A stretch of 44,139 nucleotides of DNA, taken from contig CALWBL010000013.1 in assembly GCA_944376065.1 (NCBI GenBank), positions 1 through 44,139 of the forward strand, written 5' to 3'. Numbering within the stretch: position 1 is the stretch's first letter; the number at the start of each line of letters is the position of its first letter. The notes under the pieces were generated by a model, which was not told where the DNA came from, did not search any database, and saw only the letters and a list, made by a program, of their open reading frames with translations. The translations under genes were made by a program, and so were the position numbers. Shown here one piece after another: positions 31,063-39,870 of the stretch. The stretch is from an uncultured Butyricicoccus sp. Lineage in GTDB: Bacteria > Bacillota > Clostridia > Oscillospirales > Butyricicoccaceae.

Positions 31063-32376
31063 TTGGCTATTTTGGGGATTATTTTAGCCCTCGTTGTTCT
31101 TGTTGTTTTATCAATGAAGGGGTTTGACCTTATTACCGTTACAAGCATTGCTGCACTTGTTGTTATTTTTACAAATGGTTTAGATTGGCAAGAAGCCTTA
31201 TTGGACGGTTATATGACCACATTTGTGGGATTTACTAAATCTTGGTTGTTTGTTCTTGTTCTTGGCGCACTGTTTGGTAAAATTATGTCTGAAAGTCGTT
31301 CAGCACATGCTTTAGCTCACTATATGACAAAGCTGTTAGGTGTAAAATATTCACTACTTGCCATTGGCATTGTAGAATGTATATTTACTTTACTTGGTAT
31401 TTCAGGATTTGTTATCATGTTCGTAATCGCGCCTTTAGCTCAGGTTATGATGTATGAAAACCGCATACCTCGCACTTTGTTACCTGCTATTGTTGGTTTA
31501 GGCACTATTCCTGCATGTGGTATTTTGCCTTATAGCGTTGATGTAACCAACTTAATACCAACTCAATATTTAGGCACTGATTTAGGAGCAGGTCCTGTTT
31601 TAGGCATTATTGGCGGTTTGATTATTTTTGTATTTGGATATATTTATATTATTAGGACTACAAAAAAATTTCAGCTTTCAATGAGTAATGAAGAAATAGA
31701 GGCAACATTTGCAGGCGTTGAGTTTGAAAATCAAGATTCCAGTCAGTGGCCTCCTTTGTGGAAAGCTGCAATACCTCTAGTTGCTGTCATTGTTGTTATA
31801 CTTATTGCCCAAAATATAATGAATACAGAAGCTGTTACGGCTGTAGTTCTAGCTTTGTTTACAGCTTGTATACTTGGTATAGCTTTGAATGTTAAAAAAT
31901 TGACTTCCATAAATCAGTTAGTTCGTTCTGGTGTGGAAAACGGTTTATTCTCACTTGCTACTGCATCTGCTGTTTTAGGTTTTTCAGGTGTTGTTACACT
32001 TTGTCCAGAATTTAATAATATTATTGATGGTATTACAAATCTCAATTTACATCCATACTTTGTAGAGTACATAGGAATAAATGTTATTGCGGGTGTAGTA
32101 GGCTCATCAATTTCTGGTATTACGGTTTTTATGGAACAATTCTCTCAACGCTTTTTGGAACTTGGTATGAATCCTATTGCAATGCACAGAATAGCTACAC
32201 TTGCCGGAGCAGGTTTGAACACTCTTCCAAACAGCATAACAGCCTCTCTAACAATGGCATATACCAAGCTGTCATATAAAGATGCTTATATACATATGTT
32301 TGTAACTTCTGTTATTATTCCTTTAATTGCGGGTCTTATTATAACTGTATTATGTATACTTGGCTTCGTTTATTAA
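31063..32376 (+). CDS. GntP-family-like organic acid/sugar acid transporter
   Basis: This 437-residue inner-membrane protein has about 11-12 hydrophobic segments, including ILGIILALVVLVVLSM at the start and VIIPLIAGLIITVLCILGF at the end. GLGTIPACGILPYSVDVTNLIPTQ near 146-169 and LAGAGLNTLPNSI near 390-402 resemble the substrate loops of gluconate permease and related carriers. The start is TTG with AAGGAAG about 6 bases upstream. It is co-transcribed with the esterase, and its product may supply the esterase or the RraA-like enzyme. Specificity is not known. Confidence 0.8.
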   Translation: MAILGIILALVVLVVLSMKGFDLITVTSIAALVVIFTNGLDWQEALLDGYMTTFVGFTKSWLFVLVLGALFGKIMSESRSAHALAHYMTKLLGVKYSLLAIGIVECIFTLLGISGFVIMFVIAPLAQVMMYENRIPRTLLPAIVGLGTIPACGILPYSVDVTNLIPTQYLGTDLGAGPVLGIIGGLIIFVFGYIYIIRTTKKFQLSMSNEEIEATFAGVEFENQDSSQWPPLWKAAIPLVAVIVVILIAQNIMNTEAVTAVVLALFTACILGIALNVKKLTSINQLVRSGVENGLFSLATASAVLGFSGVVTLCPEFNNIIDGITNLNLHPYFVEYIGINVIAGVVGSSISGITVFMEQFSQRFLELGMNPIAMHRIATLAGAGLNTLPNSITASLTMAYTKLSYKDAYIHMFVTSVIIPLIAGLIITVLCILGFVY

Positions 32377-32421
32377 AACAACTATAAAAGAGTAAACATT
32401 AATTGATATGTTTTAACTTAA

Positions 32422-32450
32422 AATACCGCCCATTTGGGCGGTATTTTTTA
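32422..32450 (+). terminator. Terminator after the transporter gene
   Basis: A 10-bp GC-rich stem (AATACCGCCC / GGGCGGTATT) closes a 4-base loop and runs into Ts. It is the clearest plus-strand terminator in the window. Confidence 0.93.
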
Positions 32451-32601
32451 TTTTGATAAAAGCAATATTATATTTCATAGTTTGTAATTTCTTTAGAACC
32501 TTTTTACAGAGTTTATTAAAACGCTTGCAAAATAATTTACACGCTTAAAGTAAAAAAACCATATTATATAATTTTAAAGATGCTTCCTATGTTTTTAACT
32601 T

Positions 32602-33297
32602 TTAAAATGATTCAGCAATTAAATCTCCACCATGAGATTTAAAATCCTCAACAAATATTTGCTTATGTATCTCAGTGAAATGAGAGCTTTTTTTAATTTC
32701 ATTCATTTCTTCCTTTTCATGAGCTAAATTTTCGCGTGCAAGTTCAAGTACTTTTTCAGCATCACGTCTTGGAATAACAACAACACCATCAGAATCACCT
32801 ACAACTATATCTCCAGGCATGACAACCTGACCACCGCACACAACTGGAACATTCATTTCTCCTGGTCCTTCTCTGTATGGTCCAAGTGGCGTTGCTGATA
32901 ATGCAAAAACTGGCAAACTGCTGACCTTTATATCATCTACATCTCTTACGGCACCATTTACTATAAAACCACCTAGTTTTCGTGATTCTGCATATGTAAG
33001 CATCATTCCACCTACCAATGCACGGTCTGAATAACCAGCACCATCTATGACGATTATATCACCCTCTTTTGCATAATCTAATGCCATTTGGGCGACTAAA
33101 TTATCTCCAGATGGAACTTTTACAGTAAAAGCAACACCACACAAAGATTTTTTATTAAATGGTCGAATACCACCAAACATACAATACATTCTACGAACAC
33201 AATCACCAATATTACTGCTTGGTATTTTACCTAGTTCTTTTACTATTTCAGAGTTTGGACGTTCAAATTCTGTAAAAGCACGAAATCCAATAGACAT
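32602..33297 (-). CDS. RraA-like / HMG-aldolase family protein
   Basis: This 231-residue protein belongs to the RraA-like fold, whose enzyme members split 4-hydroxy-2-oxo acids such as 4-hydroxy-4-methyl-2-oxoglutarate or decarboxylate oxaloacetate with a divalent metal. The glycine-rich GGMML (96-100) and the R118-D119 pair in NGAVRDVDDI match the aldolase active site. The segment GDSDGVVVIPRRDAEKVLE near 167-185 is also typical. AAGGAG precedes the ATG. It is convergent with the esterase-transporter operon, with 225 bp between. It may act on the acid brought in by the transporter; this is inference. Confidence 0.87.
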   Translation of the reverse strand: MSIGFRAFTEFERPNSEIVKELGKIPSSNIGDCVRRMYCMFGGIRPFNKKSLCGVAFTVKVPSGDNLVAQMALDYAKEGDIIVIDGAGYSDRALVGGMMLTYAESRKLGGFIVNGAVRDVDDIKVSSLPVFALSATPLGPYREGPGEMNVPVVCGGQVVMPGDIVVGDSDGVVVIPRRDAEKVLELARENLAHEKEEMNEIKKSSHFTEIHKQIFVEDFKSHGGDLIAESF

Positions 33298-33402
33298 ATT
33301 ACTAAGCTCCTTTTCAGATTGATAGTTACCTTTTTAGGCGCTCCACCAAATCATGTTTAATTTTTCAATAGATGCTCATTTTAGCATGATTTAGACCTAC
33401 TT

Positions 33403-33530
33403 TCAGCTAGTTAGGCTTTGTTGCTTTTCAAAAAAGTAACGCAATACACTTTCAACATAGGCTTTGCCCACATCAAAAGTGTATTGTATTCTCCGAAGGT
33501 AGTCAAGTAATTTAAGATTACTTGACTAAA
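33403..33530 (-). other. Hairpin-rich segment, possibly a gene remnant
   Basis: The 410-bp gap between the RraA-like gene and the secreted-protein gene holds several inverted repeats. There is an imperfect stem at 33419-33439, an 11-bp perfect pair at 33442-33452 / 33476-33486, and an 11-bp perfect stem at 33501-33527 with a 5-base loop. None has a T-run. On the minus strand, one frame in 33403-33528 reads like a protein end (GKAYVESVLRYFFEKQQ) but has a stop upstream and no start. Also, AAATCATG / CATGATTT (33348-33355, 33385-33392) lies before the RraA-like gene. Confidence 0.35.
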
Positions 33531-33642
33531 TTTAGAAGAAGAAATACTACTATTTATATCTTCTGTAGGGGCAGGTATTGTGTAATATAAAAGACAATTC
33601 ACTATGTAGTGTCAGCTATATAATGGGTTTTTCTATATATAA

Positions 33643-33674
33643 AAGAGCTTTCAGATTATTTTCTGAAAGCTCTT
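33643..33674 (-). terminator. Terminator of the secreted-protein gene
   Basis: A perfect 13-bp stem (AAGAGCTTTCAGA with its complement) closes a 6-base loop, with a short T-run on the minus strand. It lies 34 bases past the stop at 33708. Confidence 0.75.
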
Positions 33675-33707
33675 AAAAAGTAAGAATAGAAATTAATTAT
33701 TACAAAA

Positions 33708-34337
33708 TCAATCCATTGCTAAATCTGCTATATAGGTTGCATTCTGAGATGCTGAACCTGACTGATTTGTTAAAATGACATAATAATAATCGGAATCAGA
33801 AGACCTCACACGTGAAATAATTTTATACCTATTTCCATCTTTTGTTGATGCAATACCTCCTAAATATGTACCATCAGACTTATAGTAATCTGCATAAAAT
33901 TTTCCACTAGCATAAGCATCAAAATTTCCTCCGAGAATTCCAGTGCTAAAGTAACGTTTTGTAAATGTATAATTTACAGTACCACTCCAATTTTGTTCAT
34001 ATGGATAGGATTCAGCTTCCTTAGTAGGTGGAGTTGTTGCACGAACAATATCTCCATTGAATGAAGTTACTGGCACATATTGAACTGGACTATCTGTTAG
34101 TGAAATTAATCGCATTCCAGTAACTGCCTCAATTTCATCTGCTGGATTATATGGAACTGTTTTTTGTTTATCATATTGGACTGGTTCATCTGTAAGCGAT
34201 ATCAACTGCATTCCTGTCTGTTGCATGATTTTCTCTGCTTCTGAGGATTCAGATTTTGAAAAATCTATTGCTCCTGCTGTGCAAGATAGTGTAATAGCTG
34301 AAACTACTGCTGTGAATAACAGTTTTTTCTTATTCAT
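33708..34337 (-). CDS. Secreted protein with a duplicated TGMxLISLTDxPVQY motif
   Basis: I do not recognise a family. The 209-residue protein has a signal peptide (basic start, hydrophobic core LLFTAVVSAITLSC, likely cleavage after AGA at residue 23). Two near-identical 15-residue motifs follow at 41-55 (TGMQLISLTDEPVQY) and 73-87 (TGMRLISLTDSPVQY), 32 residues apart. The C-terminal part, from about residue 110, is rich in Tyr, Gly and Ser and looks like beta strands (NWSGTVNYTFTKRYF, then YYKSDGTYLGG). There is no LPXTG anchor and no lipobox. The gene is monocistronic with its own terminator. It could be a surface-binding or secreted small protein; no function is claimed. Confidence 0.8.
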   Translation of the reverse strand: MNKKKLLFTAVVSAITLSCTAGAIDFSKSESSEAEKIMQQTGMQLISLTDEPVQYDKQKTVPYNPADEIEAVTGMRLISLTDSPVQYVPVTSFNGDIVRATTPPTKEAESYPYEQNWSGTVNYTFTKRYFSTGILGGNFDAYASGKFYADYYKSDGTYLGGIASTKDGNRYKIISRVRSSDSDYYYVILTNQSGSASQNATYIADLAMD

Positions 34338-34719
34338 AAAAACATCTCCATTTTAAAAATTTAATGTCAAATATCTGGTTGTAATTCAACATGGTTCAAT
34401 ACTATCACGCTTATCATGTTAATATAATAACATGTATTTCAATATTTAACAATAATCAATATTAATGAAAAATATAATAGTGTGTTAGTATAATTTTAAC
34501 AAATATGTTTGGTGAAATTATGAAAAAAGAAACTAATATATCTAAAGACAAGGTCATTCATTTGAGGACCGTTAATTTTGATATTTAAATTTATCTATAA
34601 TTTTTAGCCTTTAAATCAAGTTTTAATATTTTTATATAGAGCATCAAATTTAATATATGTTGTATATGAATAAAAAACATGCTATAATACAGCTAATATT
34701 TTTTTAACGGTGAAAGATT
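34338..34719. promoter_or_regulatory. Divergent regulatory region, secreted protein and LacI repressor
   Basis: A palindromic site, CATGTTA-6 bp-TAACATG (34415-34434), lies about 80 bp before the secreted-protein gene and may be its operator. The minus-strand promoter boxes are not clear. A 22-codon frame at 34520-34588 has only a weak ribosome binding site and is not called. The rest is AT-rich. Confidence 0.45.
34660..34688 (+). promoter_or_regulatory. Promoter of the sucrose repressor gene
   Basis: TTGTAT (34660-34665) and TATAAT (34683-34688) are 17 bp apart, 31 bases before the ATG. No TGAAATCGATTTCA-type site is seen here, so self-control is not evident. Confidence 0.7.
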
Positions 34720-35694
34720 ATGACGATTGCAGAAATAGCTGAAAAAGCAGGTGTTTCTAAATCTGCTGTATCACGATACCTTAATAATGGATATATAAGT
34801 GATAAAAAGCGAGAAATAATTCAAAAGGTTATTGAAGAAACTGGTTACATTCCATCGAGTCAGGCACAGACCCTTAGAACAGGCAAAAGCCATATGATTG
34901 GCGTCATAGTGCCTAGAATTGATTCCGATTCTATTAGCAGAATTATTGCTGGTATTTCTGAGGTTTTAGAAGAAAATAAATATCGTCTGCTTCTAGCTAA
35001 CACTCAAAATCGTCCAGAAAAAGAACTTGAATATTTAGATGTTTTTAAAAATGGCAATGTAGATGCAGTTATTTTTATAGCTACTATTTTAACAAATGCA
35101 CATAAAAAAGCCATAAAATCATGTAATGTTCCAATTGTGCTTTTAGGTCAGCAAATGAATGATATAAGCTGTATTTATAATGATGATTTTGGTGCAGCAT
35201 ATGAGCTGACAAAATTACTGTTGGAAAATGGTAGAGATAAAATAGGTTATATAGGCGTTACCAATAAAGATAAAGCAGCTGGTGCGGAAAGATTAGCAGG
35301 ATTTAAAAAGGCCCACAATACAAATGCTGACTGTATAGAATTAAGTGATTTTTCTTTGGATGGAGGATATAATGCAACAAAAAGACTATTGAATAAAAAC
35401 AATGATATAAATGGTCTATTTTGTGCAACCGATACCATAGCAATTGGTGCAATAAAATTTTTAAAAGAGCAAAATATATCTGTTCCAAATCAAATTTCAG
35501 TTGTCAGTATTGGTGATTCAAAACTTAGTCAACTCATTTCACCTAGACTTACAACTGCAAAATATTATTATGCTGACAGTGGCGGACAAGCTGCTAAACA
35601 TATAATAGATATGATAAATAAAGAAAATAAGCATATAATTCAGACTAAATTTGGTTTTGAAATTTGTGTTAGAGAATCTGTCAGCAAAATATAA
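34720..35694 (+). CDS. scrR: LacI-family repressor of the sucrose operon
   Basis: This 324-residue regulator starts with the LacI helix-turn-helix (TIAEIAEKAGVSKSAVSRYLNNGYISDKK, residues 2-30), then hinge and effector domain (HMIGVIVPRIDSDSISRIIAGI near 58-79, GAERLAGFKKAH near 189, ISVVSIGDSKLSQLISPRLTT near 265-285). The short form with YISDKKR after the recognition helix is typical of ScrR/SacR-like repressors. It is 170 bp ahead of the sucrose phosphotransferase gene on the same strand, with a terminator between. The palindrome TGAAATCGATTTCA at the next promoter is its likely operator, though CcpA could also read it. Confidence 0.85.
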   Translation: MTIAEIAEKAGVSKSAVSRYLNNGYISDKKREIIQKVIEETGYIPSSQAQTLRTGKSHMIGVIVPRIDSDSISRIIAGISEVLEENKYRLLLANTQNRPEKELEYLDVFKNGNVDAVIFIATILTNAHKKAIKSCNVPIVLLGQQMNDISCIYNDDFGAAYELTKLLLENGRDKIGYIGVTNKDKAAGAERLAGFKKAHNTNADCIELSDFSLDGGYNATKRLLNKNNDINGLFCATDTIAIGAIKFLKEQNISVPNQISVVSIGDSKLSQLISPRLTTAKYYYADSGGQAAKHIIDMINKENKHIIQTKFGFEICVRESVSKI

Positions 35695-35704
35695 TATATT
35701 TTAC

Positions 35705-35740
35705 TCACTCGTAAATAATACGGGTGAGTCTTTTATTTAT
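35705..35740 (+). terminator. Terminator after the sucrose repressor gene
   Basis: ACTCACTCG (35705-35713) pairs with CGGGTGAGT (35723-35731) with one G-U pair, followed by a T-rich tract. Confidence 0.75.
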
Positions 35741-35765
35741 ACGAAATGTGCAAAAAATAGTGATT

Positions 35766-35842
35766 ATATTTGTAAATGATTTATGTTTACAAATATTTTT
35801 CAAACACTTATAATTATTGAATAAAAACTGAAATCGATTTCA
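35766..35842 (+). promoter_or_regulatory. Sucrose operon promoter with two palindromes
   Basis: TTTACA (35786-35791) and TATAAT (35809-35814) are 17 bp apart. The perfect 14-bp palindrome TGAAATCGATTTCA (35829-35842) lies just past the start point. It fits both a LacI-family operator and every fixed position of the catabolite-control cre consensus. A second inverted repeat with 11-bp arms (ATATTTGTAAA, 35766-35776, and its complement, 35786-35796) covers the -35 box. Confidence 0.78.
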
Positions 35843-35864
35843 TAAATTGAAAGAGGGAAATTTT

Positions 35865-37721
35865 ATGGATTATGGAAAAATCGCATCAGACACTCTATCC
35901 TGTATAGGTGGAAAAGACAATGTAATCTCAGCAGCTCACTGTGCCACTCGTTTAAGACTTGTGCTTTCAAATAGCGAACTTGTTGATAAAGCAAAGCTTG
36001 AAGATGTAGATGGCGTTCAAGGTGTTTTTATAGCCCAAGGTCAGCTGCAAGTGATTTTTGGCACAGGTACCGTAAACAAGGTTTATGAAGAATTTATTAG
36101 AATCTCTGGTGCTTCTGCTGTAAGCAAAGATGAGGCAAAAAAACAAGCTGCCCAAAATATTCACTGGTTTAAACGTGCTATTAAAACTTTAGGTGATATC
36201 TTTGTACCTATTATTCCAGCAATCGTGGCTTCGGGTTTCCTAATGGGTATTATGGAATCACTAAAGTTTATGATAAATAACGGATTTATAACTCTCGATA
36301 ATACAAGTTCTATATTTGTATTCGCCGATTTATTTTCCAATGTCGCTTATACATTCCTGCCGATTTTAATTGCATTTTCTGCAGCTAAAGTTTTTGGTGG
36401 AAATCCGTTTTTAGGCGCGGTTATTGGTATGATTATGCTGCACCCAAATCTTCAAAACGCTTGGACAGTTGCCTCTGAGGGTGTGCACTCTTATCAGTCA
36501 GTATTTTTTGGATTATATGAAATTCCACTTGTTGCTTATCAAGGACATGTAATCCCTGTTATTATTGCAGTCTGGCTTATGAGTACAATCGAGAAGAAAT
36601 TACATAAAATTGTTCATCCAATGTTAGATTTATTTGTAACACCTCTTGTTTCTGTATTTGTAACCGGCTATTTAACTCTTGCTGCTATTGGACCAATATT
36701 CACTACTATTGAAAACTCTATTATAAGCGGTGTACAGATGTTAATTGCCCTGCCATTTGGCATTGGTTCATTTATCATGGGAGGAATTTATGCAACTACC
36801 GTTGTATCCGGCATACATCATATGTATACCATTATTGATTTGGGTCAGCTTAGTACATATGGACTTACTTTTTGGTTACCGCTTGCAAGTGCCGCAAATG
36901 TTGCTCAAGGCGGTGCAGCACTAGCAGTTGCTTTAAAAACTAAGAACAAGAAACTTAAAGCTATGGCACTTCCTGCATCTCTTTCTGCTTTTATGGGCAT
37001 CACTGAACCTGCAATATTTGGTGTAAATATGCGTTTCTTCCGCCCATTTATTGCTGGCTCTATTGGTGCGGCTTGTGGTGCGTTATATGCTTCAATTGTT
37101 GGACTTGGTGCAACTGGTACAGGTGTAACTGGTATTTTTGGTGTATTACTTCATCTACATAGACCGATTCATTACATTTTAACCATTGGCATTGCAACCG
37201 TTGTAGCTTTTGTTATCTCTTGGATTTTAGGCACAGGAGAAGAGGAAAAAAACAAAATTGAAGTTAAAACCGCAAATAAAAATGAAATCTTATCACCTTT
37301 AAGCGGTAAAGCAGTGAGTCTTGCTGAAACAAATGACCCTGCTTTTGCATCTGAAAGCCTTGGTAAAGGTGTCGCTATTATTCCAAACGAAGGCAAACTA
37401 TATGCACCATGTAATGCCGAAGTTACCGCTTTAATGGGTCATGCGATAGGTCTTTTATGTGAAAATGGTGCGGAGCTTTTAATTCATATCGGTATTGATA
37501 CAGTGGAGCTAAACGGCAAACATTATAACCCTCATGTAACAGAATCAAGTAAGGTTTCTGCTGGTGACCTTTTAATTGAATTTAATAAAAATGAAATTGA
37601 AAAAGCCGGTTATAGAACTATAACCCCTGTTGTTATTACAAACTCTGATGATTATGCCGACATTGAAGTTGCTCTAGGCGATGTAAAACCATGCCAAAAC
37701 AAGATTTTAACCTTAAAGTAA
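35865..37721 (+). CDS. scrA: Sucrose phosphotransferase permease EIIBCA
   Basis: This 618-residue membrane transporter takes up and phosphorylates sucrose. The IIB domain comes first with the phosphorylated cysteine C26 in AAHCATRLRL. The IIC membrane domain covers about 100-460 (about ten helices; GITEPAIFGVNMRFFRP near 378). A fused IIA domain ends the protein, with H526 (MGHAIGL) and the active H541 (LLIHIGIDTVELNGKHY). The ATG at 35865 is chosen because AGAGGGA lies upstream; a TTG at 35847 does not fit. Sucrose specificity is inferred from the adjoining ScrR-like and GH32 genes. HPr and enzyme I must come from the host. Confidence 0.92.
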   Translation: MDYGKIASDTLSCIGGKDNVISAAHCATRLRLVLSNSELVDKAKLEDVDGVQGVFIAQGQLQVIFGTGTVNKVYEEFIRISGASAVSKDEAKKQAAQNIHWFKRAIKTLGDIFVPIIPAIVASGFLMGIMESLKFMINNGFITLDNTSSIFVFADLFSNVAYTFLPILIAFSAAKVFGGNPFLGAVIGMIMLHPNLQNAWTVASEGVHSYQSVFFGLYEIPLVAYQGHVIPVIIAVWLMSTIEKKLHKIVHPMLDLFVTPLVSVFVTGYLTLAAIGPIFTTIENSIISGVQMLIALPFGIGSFIMGGIYATTVVSGIHHMYTIIDLGQLSTYGLTFWLPLASAANVAQGGAALAVALKTKNKKLKAMALPASLSAFMGITEPAIFGVNMRFFRPFIAGSIGAACGALYASIVGLGATGTGVTGIFGVLLHLHRPIHYILTIGIATVVAFVISWILGTGEEEKNKIEVKTANKNEILSPLSGKAVSLAETNDPAFASESLGKGVAIIPNEGKLYAPCNAEVTALMGHAIGLLCENGAELLIHIGIDTVELNGKHYNPHVTESSKVSAGDLLIEFNKNEIEKAGYRTITPVVITNSDDYADIEVALGDVKPCQNKILTLK

Positions 37722-37740
37722 GGAGTATATAAAGCATATT

Positions 37741-39129
37741 ATGAGTAATGCATTATACCGTGATTTAAAAAAACTTGTAACTTTAACTGAAAAAAACGCA
37801 GATTTTTCAAATGATAATTTAAGACTTAAATTTCATCTTATGCCGCCTGTGGGTTGGCTCAATGACCCAAATGGTCTTTGTAAAATGGATGAATATTATC
37901 ATGTGTTTTATCAGTATTCACCTTTTGATTCTAATGGTGGGGTAAAACACTGGGGGCATTTTCGCTCAAAGGATTTAATAAATTGGGAGCAGTTGCCCGT
38001 TGCTATGTATCCTGACCAGCCTTTTGATGTGCATGGGGTTTATTCCGGCTCTGCACTGATTGAAAACCATAAAATGTATTTATATTACACCGGAAATGTA
38101 AAATTGGACGGTGATTATGATTATGTGTTAACAGGCAGAGAGCATAACACGGTTTTGGCTGTTTCATCTGATGGTATAACGGTAGATTATAAAAAACTAC
38201 TGATGAAAAATTCCGATTATCCTGAAAATTTAACATGCCATGTACGTGACCCTAAAGTTTTCAAATTTGAAAATAAATATTATATGATACAGGGTGCCAG
38301 AACAAAAGAAAACCGTGGAGTACTTTTGGTATTTCAGTCTGATGACAAAATAAATTGGGAATATATAAACACTATTTCCACACCAGAAATTTTCGGATAT
38401 ATGTGGGAATGTCCTGATTTATTCTATCTTGACGGAATGTGGTTTTTAGTTTGTTCACCTCAGGGGGTTACAAAACAGGGAAATCATTATCAAAATATTT
38501 ATAGCTGTGGATATTTTCCGCTTTATGGTGATTTTAGAGGGGAATACACGCTTGGAGAGTTTCAAGAACTGGATTTTGGTTTTGATTTTTATGCGCCACA
38601 AACATTTTTTGATGGCACAAGAAGAATTATGCTTGGCTGGTTAGGTATGCCTGATGCTGATTACACAAATCCAACAAAGAATTGGCAACACTGTTTGACT
38701 AGTTTTTGCACCCTTAAACGCTCTGGCAGTACAATTTATAGATACCCAGTAGCAGAGATGAACCTTTTAAGAGGTAGTGAAATTAAACCTGAAGATGCTA
38801 CTGTGTTTGACTTAGAATATAGGTTTTCTCAAAGCGGCAGAATAATTATAAGAAATTCACTTGTTATTGAATGGTCAGAAGATTTGCTTTCTATAAGCCA
38901 TATAAAGGGTGGAAATGGTAGAACTATAAGGAAAGTTGATGTTTATAATATAAATTCTATTAGAGTTTTAGCCGATACATCATCAGTAGAGATTTTTATA
39001 AATGGTGGTTTAAAAGTTCTTTCTACCAGATATTATCCTGAAAATGATGATAAAGGTATTATACTTCCTGAGCATGGACATGCAAGGATTTGGGAAATGA
39101 ATCATTTTAATATAACAAAGGATATATAA
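37741..39129 (+). CDS. scrB: GH32 sucrose-6-phosphate hydrolase
   Basis: This 462-residue cytoplasmic enzyme splits sucrose-6-phosphate from the adjacent phosphotransferase into glucose-6-phosphate and fructose. The GH32 residues are present: nucleophile D42 in GWLNDPNGL, D170 in HVRDPKVF, and acid/base E223 in MWECPDLF. The five-blade propeller is followed by a beta-sandwich end (SVEIFINGG near 417-425). No signal peptide is present. AAGGAG overlaps the scrA stop but is about 15 bases from the ATG, longer than usual. The gene lies 19 bases after scrA and is clearly in the same operon. Confidence 0.93.
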   Translation: MSNALYRDLKKLVTLTEKNADFSNDNLRLKFHLMPPVGWLNDPNGLCKMDEYYHVFYQYSPFDSNGGVKHWGHFRSKDLINWEQLPVAMYPDQPFDVHGVYSGSALIENHKMYLYYTGNVKLDGDYDYVLTGREHNTVLAVSSDGITVDYKKLLMKNSDYPENLTCHVRDPKVFKFENKYYMIQGARTKENRGVLLVFQSDDKINWEYINTISTPEIFGYMWECPDLFYLDGMWFLVCSPQGVTKQGNHYQNIYSCGYFPLYGDFRGEYTLGEFQELDFGFDFYAPQTFFDGTRRIMLGWLGMPDADYTNPTKNWQHCLTSFCTLKRSGSTIYRYPVAEMNLLRGSEIKPEDATVFDLEYRFSQSGRIIIRNSLVIEWSEDLLSISHIKGGNGRTIRKVDVYNINSIRVLADTSSVEIFINGGLKVLSTRYYPENDDKGIILPEHGHARIWEMNHFNITKDI

Positions 39130-39197
39130 AATCAAATATTTATTTAAAACCGAAATTGGTAAAAGATTATTCTATGCATGTAAAATAGGGGTTTAAC

Positions 39198-39698
39198 ATG
39201 AATAATATTATAAATACTCTTACACATAAAATGATTTTATTTAATAATAATGACCCTAAAAGAATACAACATCTGATAAAAGTCCATAGCTTTGCAAAAC
39301 TTATATGTGAAATGGAAAATGTAGATTTGCATACAAAATTTATAACTGAATGTGCATCATTAGTACATGATATTGGAATAAAACCAGCAGAACAAAAATA
39401 TGGCAAATGCAATGGTAAACTTCAAGAACAAGAGGGTCCAACATATGCTTATGACCTTCTCACTGAGTTAAATTTTAAGCCATCTGATATTGATAGAATT
39501 TGCTACCTTATAGGACATCACCATACCTACAATAATATAGATGGCCTTGATTATCAGATTTTAGTAGAGGCAGATTTCTTAGTCAACTTTTATGAAGATG
39601 GACTTGATAAAGAAACAATTAAAAAAACAGTAAATAAAATTTTTAAAACTCCATATGCTATAAAGCTTTGTAGTATAATTTATAACTTACGGCTGTAA
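39198..39698 (+). CDS. HD-domain phosphohydrolase
   Basis: This 166-residue metal-dependent protein has the HD signature residues: H30 (KVHSFAK), H57-D58 (LVHDIG) and D126 (EADFLVN), plus the GHHHT cluster at 106-110. Such proteins usually hydrolyse nucleotides or related phosphates; the substrate is not evident. It lies 68 bases after the GH32 gene without a terminator, so it may be read from the sucrose promoter. Its own ribosome binding site is AGGGG. Confidence 0.85.
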   Translation: MNNIINTLTHKMILFNNNDPKRIQHLIKVHSFAKLICEMENVDLHTKFITECASLVHDIGIKPAEQKYGKCNGKLQEQEGPTYAYDLLTELNFKPSDIDRICYLIGHHHTYNNIDGLDYQILVEADFLVNFYEDGLDKETIKKTVNKIFKTPYAIKLCSIIYNLRL

Positions 39699-39820
39699 TA
39701 GCATGTGTCTGGTATTATATCACTATTATTTTATTTTTTAACATTTAGTTTACTATAAATACCTAACAACACCTAAATAGTCAACTAAATTACATATTTT
39801 GATAAATAATATTTACAAAT

Positions 39821-39855
39821 AAAGTCCAGTTTAGATTATCTCTAAACTGGACTTT
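39821..39855. terminator. Bidirectional terminator between sucrose and beta-glucoside units
   Basis: A perfect 15-bp stem (AAAGTCCAGTTTAGA with its complement) closes a 5-base loop. It serves the convergent operons on both sides. Confidence 0.85.
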
Positions 39856-39870
39856 CTGAAATAATATAGA

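Noticed and set aside
33411..33602. A 63-residue minus-strand frame
   Set aside because: It lies over the hairpin cluster, lacks a ribosome binding site and has unconvincing composition.
34520..34588. A 22-codon reading frame before the sucrose repressor gene
   Set aside because: It has only a weak GGTGA site, no recognised sequence and no sign of conservation that I can judge.
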